This document shows, piece by piece, positions 29,057-36,661 of a DNA stretch of 64,000 bases (positions within the stretch are counted from its first letter, which is position 1; each line of letters begins with the position of its first letter). Made by a program: the position numbers and the translations under genes. Below the pieces are notes generated by a model. It saw only the letters and a list, made by a program, of their open reading frames with translations, did no database searches and had not been told where the DNA came from. Location: the NCBI RefSeq assembly GCF_001510895.1, contig NZ_LPWA01000118.1:1-64000 (forward strand), read 5' to 3'. The DNA is from Mesorhizobium loti (GTDB taxonomy: Bacteria; Pseudomonadota; Alphaproteobacteria; Rhizobiales; Rhizobiaceae).

Positions 29057-30220
29057 ATGCATTTCGGTCTTTCGGAAGAACAAAAGCTCATCGTCGAGAC
29101 GACGCGCGCCTTCGTCGAGAACGAGCTTTATCCGCATGAGCGCGCGGTGGAGCGCACCGGCGTGCTGCGCCGCGAGCTGATCGACGAGTTGAAGGCCAAG
29201 GCGATCGCGGCCGGGCTTTACGCCGCCAACATGCCGGCTGAGGTCGGCGGCGCGGGCCTCGATACCGTAAGCTGGCTGCTCTATGAGAAGGAGCTTGGCC
29301 GCGCCAATTACGCGCTGCACTGGACCTGTGTGGCGCGGCCTTCCAACATCCTGCTCGCCGGCACACCGGAGCAGCGCGAGAAATACCTCTTCCCCTGCAT
29401 CCGGGGCGAGAAGTGGGACTGCCTGGCGATGACGGAGCCCGGCGCCGGTTCCGACCTGCGCGGCATGAAGGCGACCGCCGTTCAGGACGGCTCGGACTGG
29501 GTACTCAACGGCACCAAGCACTTTATCTCCCATGCCGACCTTGCCGATTTCGCGATTTGTTTCATGGCCTCCGGCGAAGAGGACTCGCCGCGCGGCAAGC
29601 GCAAGAAGATCACCGCCTTCTTCGTCGACAAGGGCACCAAGGGTTTTTCGGTGCGCGACGGCTACCGCAACGTCTCGCATCGCGGCTACACCAATTCGAT
29701 CCTCGAATTCGATGATTGCCGGCTGCCGGCGAGCCAGGTGCTGGGTGAGGTACACAAGGGCTTCGAGGTCGCCAACTCCTGGCTGGGAGCCACGCGCCTG
29801 CAGGTCGGCGCCACCTGCCTCGGCCGCGCCGAGCGCGCGCTTTCGCATGCCATCGAATATGCCGCGCAGCGCCAGCAATTCGGCCAGCAGATCGGCAAGT
29901 TCCAGGGCGTGTCGTTCAAGCTCGCCGACATGGCGACGGAATTGAAGGCGGCCGACCTGATGGTGTTCGAAGCCGGCTGGAAGTACGATCAGGGCACCGT
30001 CACCGACCAGGACATGGCGATGGCCAAGCTGAAGGCCACCGAGATGCTGGCCTTCGTCGCCGATGAAGCGATCCAGATCCATGGCGGCATGGGGCTGATG
30101 GACGACCTGCCGCTGGAGCGCATCTGGCGCGACGCGCGCGTCGAGCGCATCTGGGAAGGCACTTCGGAGATTCAGCGACATATTATTTCGCGGGCGTTGC
30201 TGCGCCCGTTCGGGGCTTAG
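29057..30220 (+). CDS. Acyl-CoA dehydrogenase, probable gamma-butyrobetainyl-CoA dehydrogenase
   Basis: A 387-residue FAD-dependent acyl-CoA dehydrogenase. Family blocks are CLAMTEPGAGSDLRGMKATA, WVLNGTKHFISHADLADF, AAQRQQFGQQIGKFQGVSFK and IQIHGGMGLMDDLPLERIWR, ending with RIWEGTSEIQRHIISRALL. It starts four bases after the carnitine dehydrogenase stop. In this operon the most economical substrate is gamma-butyrobetainyl-CoA, giving crotonobetainyl-CoA for the CaiD-type hydratase. The substrate is an inference from context. Confidence 0.85.
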   Translation: MHFGLSEEQKLIVETTRAFVENELYPHERAVERTGVLRRELIDELKAKAIAAGLYAANMPAEVGGAGLDTVSWLLYEKELGRANYALHWTCVARPSNILLAGTPEQREKYLFPCIRGEKWDCLAMTEPGAGSDLRGMKATAVQDGSDWVLNGTKHFISHADLADFAICFMASGEEDSPRGKRKKITAFFVDKGTKGFSVRDGYRNVSHRGYTNSILEFDDCRLPASQVLGEVHKGFEVANSWLGATRLQVGATCLGRAERALSHAIEYAAQRQQFGQQIGKFQGVSFKLADMATELKAADLMVFEAGWKYDQGTVTDQDMAMAKLKATEMLAFVADEAIQIHGGMGLMDDLPLERIWRDARVERIWEGTSEIQRHIISRALLRPFGA

Positions 30221-30268
30221 AGCATGATCCCTCCAAAACCGGGATCCGGTTTGGGAAAAATCATGCTC
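30220..30268. repeat. Dispersed rhizobial palindrome, gagcatgat type (family C)
   Basis: Outer arms gagcatgat and atcatgctc enclose inner arms ccaaaaccggga and tccggtttgg. Elements of this pattern are common between rhizobial genes. Here it separates the acyl-CoA dehydrogenase and acyl-CoA synthetase genes and overlaps the last base of the former. Confidence 0.7.
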
Positions 30269-30278
30269 AAACGAAAAG

Positions 30279-32363
30279 ATGACCATGCATAAACTCGAAC
30301 GTCTCCTGCGCCCGAAATCGATCGCCGTGTTCGGCGGGGCGCAGGCCGCCGCAGTCGTCGCGCAGTCGATCAAGATGGGCTTTGCCGGCGAGATCTGGCC
30401 GGTTCACCCGACCAAGGACGAGGTCGCCGGCCGCAAGGCTTATCGCTCCGTCGCCGACCTGCCCGGGGCGCCGGACGCGGCCTTTGTCGGCGTCAACCGG
30501 CATCTCACCATCGAAGTGGTCAAGGCACTGGCCGAGCGCGGCGCCGGCGGCGCCGTCTGCTTTGCCGCCGGTTTCCTCGAGACCGAGGCCTATGACGAGG
30601 ACGGCGAGCGGTTGCAGGCCGAGCTCGTCGCCGCCGCCGGCGAGATGCCGATCATCGGCCCGAACTGCTACGGCCTCATCAATTATGCCGACGGCGCGCT
30701 TCTGTGGCCCGACCAGCACGGCGGCATAAGACTGGCCGATGGCGGCAAGGGCGTTGCCATCATCACCCAGTCGTCCAACATCGCCATCAACATGACGATG
30801 CAGAAGCGCGGCCTGCCGATCGCCTTCCTGATGACGGCGGGCAACCAGGCGCAGACCGGCCTTTCGGAAATGGCGCTCGGCCTGATCGAAGACGAGCGCG
30901 TCACATCGCTTGGCCTGCATATCGAGGCTTTCGACTCCGTGGCCGGCTTCGAGCGGTTGGCGGCGAGGGCGCGCGAATTGAAGAAGCCGATCATCGCCAT
31001 GAAGGTCGGCCGCTCGGAGCAGGCGCGGCAGGCGACGGTGTCGCACACCGCATCGCTGGCCGGCTCGGACGCCGCTTCCGGCGCCTTCCTCAAGCGGCTC
31101 GGCGTCGCGCGCGTCGATTCGATTCCCGCCTTCATCGAGGCGTTGAAGCTCTTGCATGTCACCGGGCCGTTGCCCGGCTACAAACTCTCATCGATGAGCT
31201 GCTCGGGCGGCGAGGCGTCCGTCATGGCCGACAGCGCCGAAGGGCGCTGGGTGCATTTCCCGACGCTGACGGCCGAGCATCGCGCGCATGTCAAATCGAC
31301 GCTTGGGCCGCTGGTGGCGGTCGCCAATCCGCTCGACTACCACACCTTCATCTGGAACAACGAGCCGGCGATGACGGCCACCTTCACCGCCATGGTGTCG
31401 GGCGGCTTCGACCTCAACATGCTGGTGCTCGACTTCCCGCGCCCCGATCGCTGCTCCGACACCGACTGGTGGGCGACGCTGCGCGCCTTCGAGGCGGCGC
31501 TGAAGACCAACAGGGCGCAAGGCGCGATCGTCTCCTCGCTGCCGGAGAACCTGCCGGAGGAATACACCGCCGGGCTGATGGCGCGGGGCATGGTGCCCTT
31601 GTTCGGCATTGCGGAAGCGATGGACGCCGCACAAGCGGCGGCCTTCATCGGCTGGGCCTGGCGCGAGCCTGAGGCGCAGCCGGTGGATACCACGGCTGCC
31701 GGCGCGACCGATGGCGCCCACATCACGCCGGACGAGGCCGAGGCCAAGGACAGGCTGATCAAGGCCGGCCTGCCGGTGCCGACGGGCGAGCGCGCCTCCA
31801 GCGCGGTCGAGGCGGTGATCTCGTCCATGGCGCTCGGCTTCCCGGTGGCGCTGAAGGCGCTGGGCGTGACGCACAAGTCGGAAGTCGGCGCGGTGCGGCT
31901 CAACCTCAAGGACGCCGAATCCGTCAGCAACGCCGCGCATGATCTCCTGCCGCTCGGCACCGGGCTTTATGCCGAGCGCATGGTGCGCGACGGCGTCGCC
32001 GAGCTGATCGTCGGCTTTACCCGCGATCCGATGTTCGGCGCGGTGATGACGCTCGGCACCGGCGGCGTGCTGGTCGAGCTGTTGCGCGACAGCGTTACGC
32101 TCATGCTGCCGGCGACGCGCGACGACATCGAGGCGGCGCTGCGTGGACTGAGGCTCTATCCGCTGCTCGAAGGCTATCGCGGCCGGCCCAAGGCCGATGT
32201 CCAGGCAGCCATCGACGCGATCGCAGGCATTGCCGACTTCGTGCAGAAGAATGAAGGCGAGATCGAGGAACTCGACATCAATCCGCTGATCGTCTGCGCC
32301 GAAGGCAAGGGCGCCTGGATCGCCGACGCACTGCTGGTGCTTGGAGAAAAGAAGAATGGCTGA
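30279..32363 (+). CDS. ADP-forming acyl-CoA synthetase (acetate-CoA ligase family)
   Basis: A 694-residue fused acyl-CoA synthetase. Domains in order: CoA-binding (about 5-130, RPKSIAVFGGAQAAAVVAQ), succinyl-CoA-ligase-like (about 150-300, with the phosphohistidine in QATVSHTASLAGSDAA), and ATP-grasp (about 480-690, GFPVALKALGVTHKSEVGAV and GTGGVLVELLRD). It would activate an acid to its CoA ester with ATP giving ADP. In this operon the likely substrates are gamma-butyrobetaine, crotonobetaine or carnitine. The start may be the second ATG at 30,285; both have weak ribosome sites. It overlaps the caiD start by eight bases. Confidence 0.85.
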   Translation: MTMHKLERLLRPKSIAVFGGAQAAAVVAQSIKMGFAGEIWPVHPTKDEVAGRKAYRSVADLPGAPDAAFVGVNRHLTIEVVKALAERGAGGAVCFAAGFLETEAYDEDGERLQAELVAAAGEMPIIGPNCYGLINYADGALLWPDQHGGIRLADGGKGVAIITQSSNIAINMTMQKRGLPIAFLMTAGNQAQTGLSEMALGLIEDERVTSLGLHIEAFDSVAGFERLAARARELKKPIIAMKVGRSEQARQATVSHTASLAGSDAASGAFLKRLGVARVDSIPAFIEALKLLHVTGPLPGYKLSSMSCSGGEASVMADSAEGRWVHFPTLTAEHRAHVKSTLGPLVAVANPLDYHTFIWNNEPAMTATFTAMVSGGFDLNMLVLDFPRPDRCSDTDWWATLRAFEAALKTNRAQGAIVSSLPENLPEEYTAGLMARGMVPLFGIAEAMDAAQAAAFIGWAWREPEAQPVDTTAAGATDGAHITPDEAEAKDRLIKAGLPVPTGERASSAVEAVISSMALGFPVALKALGVTHKSEVGAVRLNLKDAESVSNAAHDLLPLGTGLYAERMVRDGVAELIVGFTRDPMFGAVMTLGTGGVLVELLRDSVTLMLPATRDDIEAALRGLRLYPLLEGYRGRPKADVQAAIDAIAGIADFVQKNEGEIEELDINPLIVCAEGKGAWIADALLVLGEKKNG

Positions 32364-33138
32364 CGTCATCACCACGCGCCGCGAAGGCACGATCCTCGAA
32401 GTCACGCTCGACCGGCCGAAGGCCAACGCCATCGACCTCAACACGTCGCGGCTGATGGGCGAGACGTTCAAGGCGTTCCGCGACGATCCGGAGCTGCGCG
32501 TCGCCATCGTCAAGACCGCCGGCGACAAGTTCTTCTGCGCCGGCTGGGACCTGAAGGCGGCGGCCGCCGGCGACGCGGTCGACGGCGACTACGGCGTCGG
32601 CGGCTTCGCCGGGCTGCAGGAACTGCGCGACCTCAACAAGCCGGTGATCGCCTGCGTCAACGGCATGGCGGTGGGCGGCGGCTTCGAGCTGGCGCTCTCC
32701 TGCGACCTCATCTACGCGTCGGACCATTCGTCCTTCGCGCTGCCCGAGATCCGCGCCGGCACGCTGGCCGACGCCGCGACCATCAAGCTGCCGAAGCGCA
32801 TCCCCTATCATGTAGCCATGGACCTTCTGCTCACCGGCCGCTGGATGGATGTCGCCGAAGCGCATCGCTGGGGCCTGGTCAACGAGGTGCTGCCCAAGGA
32901 AAAGCTCGAGGACCGCGTCTGGGAGATCGCGCGGCTGCTCGCCAGCGGCCCGCCGCTGGTCTTCGCCGCGATCAAGGAGACGGCGCGCGTGGCCGAAGCG
33001 CTGACCTTCCAGGAGGCGATGAACAAGGTGACGCGCCGGCAGCTGCCGACGGTCGATATCCTCTACGGTTCGGAAGACAATATGGAAGGTTTTCGCGCGT
33101 TTGCGGAAAAGCGCGACCCGGTGTGGAAGGGCAGGTAG
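32356..33138 (+). CDS. caiD: Carnitinyl-CoA dehydratase (crotonobetainyl-CoA hydratase)
   Basis: A 260-residue crotonase-family enzyme strongly resembling E. coli CaiD: shared stretches include LEVTLDRPKANAID, CAGWDLKAAAAGDAV, GVGGFAGLQEL and the C-terminus AFAEKRDPVWKGR. The oxyanion-hole segments are FCAGWDLKA and VNGMAVGGGFELALS. It should hydrate crotonobetainyl-CoA to L-carnitinyl-CoA. The ATG at 32,356 lies inside the end of the acyl-CoA synthetase gene, so they are cotranslated. A family A repeat follows, which may mark the end of the operon. Confidence 0.9.
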   Translation: MADVITTRREGTILEVTLDRPKANAIDLNTSRLMGETFKAFRDDPELRVAIVKTAGDKFFCAGWDLKAAAAGDAVDGDYGVGGFAGLQELRDLNKPVIACVNGMAVGGGFELALSCDLIYASDHSSFALPEIRAGTLADAATIKLPKRIPYHVAMDLLLTGRWMDVAEAHRWGLVNEVLPKEKLEDRVWEIARLLASGPPLVFAAIKETARVAEALTFQEAMNKVTRRQLPTVDILYGSEDNMEGFRAFAEKRDPVWKGR

Positions 33139-33159
33139 GCTCGCAGGCGATGGCATTCC

Positions 33160-33327
33160 GGCACACCCCCCCTCTGTCCTGCCGGACATCTCCCCTGCAA
33201 GGGGGGAGATCGGATGTCGCCGTCGCTTTCGCCAATCTCGACAGTTGCAGAAAGGGCGGCATGGCCGAAACCGCCAATCTCCCCCCTTGCGGGGGAGATG
33301 GCCGGCAGGCCAGAGAGGGGTGCCTGG
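33160..33327. repeat. Intergenic palindromic repeat, family A
   Basis: Left arm cacaccccccctctgtcctg, right arm ending ggccagagaggggtgcctgg, with inner arms around catctcccctgcaagggggg. It lies between caiD and the esterase gene and contributes no coding sequence, although open frames run through it. Confidence 0.8.
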
Positions 33328-33356
33328 GCTCGACTTTCGATATCGGTTCGAGCAGC

Positions 33357-34298
33357 ATGACCGACTACAAAACCCTCATCGACGCCGAGACCTGGGCCTT
33401 CATCGAGAAGACCAACTCCTATTATCCGCCTGATACGATCGACTATACGGTTCCCCAGCAGCGCGCGATCTACGACCGGATGTGCCGGGAGTTCTTCGCC
33501 GGCTATCGGCAAGGCGTGACGGCGGAAACGACCGTTATCGCCATGCCGACCAACAGCATCCCGATCCGCATCTACCGAAACGCGGCGCCGGACAAGGCCG
33601 CGATGGTGCTCTACGCCCATGGCGGCGGCTTCATTCTCGGCGGGCTGGACAGCCATGACGATGTCTGCGCCGAGCTTTGCGCCCGCACCGGCTACGAGGT
33701 GGTCTCGGTCGACTACCGGCTGGCGCCGGAGCATCTGCATCCGGCCGCCTTCGATGACGTCATGGACGCCTTCGAGTGGGCCGCCAGGACCTACGATTGC
33801 CCGGTCCTGCTTTGCGGCGACAGCGCCGGCGGCAATCTTTGCGCAGCGGTTGCTCACGCCACGCGCGGCCACAAGAAAAAGCCGATCGGCCAGGTGCTGA
33901 TCTATCCCAGCCTGGGCGGCGACCACTCGCGCGGCTCTTATGTGACGCATGCCGAGGCGCCGATGCTGACGGCCAGGGATGTCGAGTTCTACAAGCATAT
34001 CCGCACCGGTGGCATGAACCAGACCGGCGACATCACGCTGTCGCCGCTCGCCGACGCCGATTTCGCCTATCTGCCGCCAACCGTGCTGATCACAGCCGAA
34101 TGCGACCCGTTGTCGTCCGACGGCGAGGCTTATCGCGACCGCGTCGTCGCTGCCGGCGGGAGAGCCTGGTGGTTCGAGGAGCCGGGACTGGTGCATGGCT
34201 ATCTGAGGGCCCGGCACATGGTCGGCCGGGCGCGCGCGAGTTTCACCCGCATCGTCGAGGCCGTATCCGTGCTCGGCAAGAGCGAGTGGATCTGGTGA
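33357..34298 (+). CDS. Alpha/beta hydrolase, HSL-type esterase
   Basis: A 313-residue cytoplasmic esterase of the hormone-sensitive-lipase family. Motifs are YAHGGGFILGG (oxyanion hole), LLCGDSAGGNLCAAVAH (nucleophile Ser), ITAECDPLSSDGEAY (catalytic Asp) and GLVHGYLRAR (catalytic His). The ATG at 33,357 is chosen; the frame is open back through the repeat but that part is spurious. It could be a CoA-independent esterase or thioesterase serving the upstream operon, but the repeat between them makes cotranscription uncertain. Confidence 0.85.
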   Translation: MTDYKTLIDAETWAFIEKTNSYYPPDTIDYTVPQQRAIYDRMCREFFAGYRQGVTAETTVIAMPTNSIPIRIYRNAAPDKAAMVLYAHGGGFILGGLDSHDDVCAELCARTGYEVVSVDYRLAPEHLHPAAFDDVMDAFEWAARTYDCPVLLCGDSAGGNLCAAVAHATRGHKKKPIGQVLIYPSLGGDHSRGSYVTHAEAPMLTARDVEFYKHIRTGGMNQTGDITLSPLADADFAYLPPTVLITAECDPLSSDGEAYRDRVVAAGGRAWWFEEPGLVHGYLRARHMVGRARASFTRIVEAVSVLGKSEWIW

Positions 34299-34669
34299 TC
34301 TTCCCAGGCGGCAAAGACAGCTCCTCTTCCCCGAAACATCTCCCGCATTGAACCTTTCCGCGCCAGCCTGCGACTGACGACCAGGCACCGCAATAGTGCG
34401 GGCGGAAAGGAAGCTCCTCTATGACCCGAAACCCAGAGGCTCCGCGGTCTCCGGGAGCAACAGGAGCCCAGCGCGGTCACCGTCTCCGGGACGAGGTCGA
34501 TGCGCTGGGCTTTCGGCTGCTTCCGTTGACCCTGCCAGGCGGCCGGCGTATCGTGAACAAGCGGAAAATAGACAATTCGATCAAGGACGAACGAGCCGGA
34601 ACGCTGCGCCTTGCCCGGCTTTGGGCGGCCAAAACGGGTGGTTCTTCCGACGGCTTCGGGGGGAGTTCA
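34299..34669. other. 371-base region before the secreted-protein pair
   Basis: An in-frame ATG at 34,421 with an upstream ggaaagg could extend the next gene by 83 residues, but those residues are basic, low in family-like character and precede a clear signal peptide. I see no separate gene. The region should hold the promoter of the two-gene secreted system. Confidence 0.5.
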
Positions 34670-36661
34670 ATGTCTCGCGACCGCGGCTCGTTCGTGGCTT
34701 CTCGCACTGCCCGCTTGCGCCGCCCAATAGCAGTCAGCGGAATTCTTGCCCTGGCGCTGTCCGCCGGCCTGTGGCTCGGTACGGCAAAGGCCCAGGAAAC
34801 CCGGATCATCTATCCCGGATCGATGGCGGTGACCGGCTTTCCCGGCACCGTGATCCCCGATTTCGGCTCTCCCGATTCCGAAAAGGGGGGCCTGCCACCC
34901 GGCGTCGATCCGGTCGACGAGACCTTCATCGACACCTCGCAGGCCTCGTTGCGCATTTTCGACGTTTCGCGCCTCGGCGGCCCGGCCTCGGGCCAGCTCG
35001 TCTATACGCCGCCGCCTTTCGAGGTGACGGCCGGCCAGATCGGCGAGGTGTTCGGCCTCACCTATGACGACGGCATGCGCGATGGCGTGCCGTCGGGCAT
35101 TCCCAACCTCTATGCGGCGGCGACCTCGCTGCACGGCATCGAGATCGTCACGCCGGATGCCGACGAGGACGGCCGCCCCGAGCGGCAGCGCCACGGAATT
35201 GTCGGTGCTGTCTTCATGGACGGCCAGTTCGGCACCGAGAATGGCGGCGGTCCAGGCACGATCTGGAAGGTCGACGGCATCACTGGCGCCGTATCGAAAT
35301 TCGCCGACATCGACACCAACAGCGGGCCTGGCATCGGCAATCTCGCCTTTGACCCGACCCATCGTCAGTTCTTCGCCTCCGATCTCGATACCGGTCTGAT
35401 CCACCGCATGGACCCCGACGGCAACCTGATCGACACGTTCGACCATGGCGTTGCCGGCCGGCCGGTGCATGGGCTTGCGCCGGTCGCCGACGACGGCGCC
35501 GTGATGGACATCCAGGCCGCCGCCTTCGATAGCGAAGACCCCGGAACCTGGGGCTATACCCAGGATGCGCGCCGCGTCTGGGCTGTCGCCTATCATGGCG
35601 GCCGGCTCTACTATTCCGTCGGCGAGAAGGCGGAGATCTGGTCGGTCGGCATTGCGAGCGACGGAAGCTTTGCCGGCGATCCGCGCTGGGAGCTGACGGT
35701 CAAGGCCGAGAAGGACTATGCCGTCACCGATATCGCCTTCGACAACAAGGGCTTCATGTACCTCGCACAGCGCGGCCCGGTCGAGAACCGCTACGACTAC
35801 AGCCGCTTCGCCGATTCCGGCCAAGGCGAGGTCATCCGCTATCAGCGCGAGGATCCGGACGATCCGGCGACCGAATCGGTCTGGGTGGAAGTGCCGCAGG
35901 AATATGCGATCGGCTTCCCGCAGGGAAATCGCCAGTCGGCCGGCGGCGTCGATCTGCAATACCGTTATGACGGCGAGGGCAATCTGGACACCGGCGTTTG
36001 CACCGACACGGTCGTCAACACCGGCGACAAGCTGCGTGACAATCCGGAGCTTGCCGAGCGGCTCGTCGCCGGCGGGCCGCTTGCCGTGCATGGCGTGCAG
36101 CTGACGCCGAGCGCGCTGGTCAAGCCGGCCAACGTGCCGCCCTTCGGCTCGTGGTTCGTCGACTTCGACGGCTATTTCGAAGATCCGGACGTCCAAGGCC
36201 ATGTCGGCGACGTTAGGGTCTGGCGCCCCTGCGAAGGCCGCGCCGGGTACTATGAAGACATCCCCGGCGGCGGCTACCTGCCTCCCTTCTATCCACCGGA
36301 TTTCCCGCCGCCCGGCAACCTGCCTCCCTGCCTCGATATCGAGGACGTCCAGTATTTCTGCACGCCCCGCGGGCTTCAGGCCGATCTCTATCTCAAAGAC
36401 CCAGCCGGCTTCGGCGGCGATTCGATCAAGGCGCAGTCCAAAACACCTGGCGTCGCGGTGACCTCGCCGATGTCGCACGCGCCGGGCAAGCCCTATACGA
36501 TCGACATCACTGGCCATAATCCGGGCGAAACCGTCAATGTCGGGCTCTGCTTCTACCGCAAGTCCGACCAGGACAAGGGCGGCTACTACCCTTGCTGCAA
36601 GATGACGCTGCCGCTCAGAACGCCGGCTGTCAGCTGCGAAGCGCCGAGGAGGGACAGATGA
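34670..36661 (+). CDS. Large secreted protein of unknown function (beta-propeller-like, shares a C-terminal domain with the next gene)
   Basis: A 663-residue exported protein. The ATG at 34,670, after ggggggagttca, begins a signal peptide (about 1-42, hydrophobic GILALALSAGLWLG, end TAKAQ). Residues about 45-480 show recurring strand-rich units such as GTIWKVDGITGAVSKFADID, PGIGNLAFDPTHRQFFASDL, DTGLIHRMDPDGNLIDTF and AVTDIAFDNKGFMYLAQRG, which suggest a propeller. A Pro-rich linker (LPPFYPPDFPPPGNLPP) leads to a Cys-rich domain (about 550-660, CLDIEDVQYFC to YYPCCKMTLP). No catalytic motif is recognised. Its stop overlaps the start of the next secreted protein (ATGA), so the two are made together. 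Confidence 0.75.
   Translation: MSRDRGSFVASRTARLRRPIAVSGILALALSAGLWLGTAKAQETRIIYPGSMAVTGFPGTVIPDFGSPDSEKGGLPPGVDPVDETFIDTSQASLRIFDVSRLGGPASGQLVYTPPPFEVTAGQIGEVFGLTYDDGMRDGVPSGIPNLYAAATSLHGIEIVTPDADEDGRPERQRHGIVGAVFMDGQFGTENGGGPGTIWKVDGITGAVSKFADIDTNSGPGIGNLAFDPTHRQFFASDLDTGLIHRMDPDGNLIDTFDHGVAGRPVHGLAPVADDGAVMDIQAAAFDSEDPGTWGYTQDARRVWAVAYHGGRLYYSVGEKAEIWSVGIASDGSFAGDPRWELTVKAEKDYAVTDIAFDNKGFMYLAQRGPVENRYDYSRFADSGQGEVIRYQREDPDDPATESVWVEVPQEYAIGFPQGNRQSAGGVDLQYRYDGEGNLDTGVCTDTVVNTGDKLRDNPELAERLVAGGPLAVHGVQLTPSALVKPANVPPFGSWFVDFDGYFEDPDVQGHVGDVRVWRPCEGRAGYYEDIPGGGYLPPFYPPDFPPPGNLPPCLDIEDVQYFCTPRGLQADLYLKDPAGFGGDSIKAQSKTPGVAVTSPMSHAPGKPYTIDITGHNPGETVNVGLCFYRKSDQDKGGYYPCCKMTLPLRTPAVSCEAPRRDR

Noticed and set aside
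34421..34669. Upstream ATG at 34,421 as the start of the first secreted protein
   Set aside because: It would place 83 basic residues before a clear signal peptide; the ATG at 34,670 has a good ribosome site.
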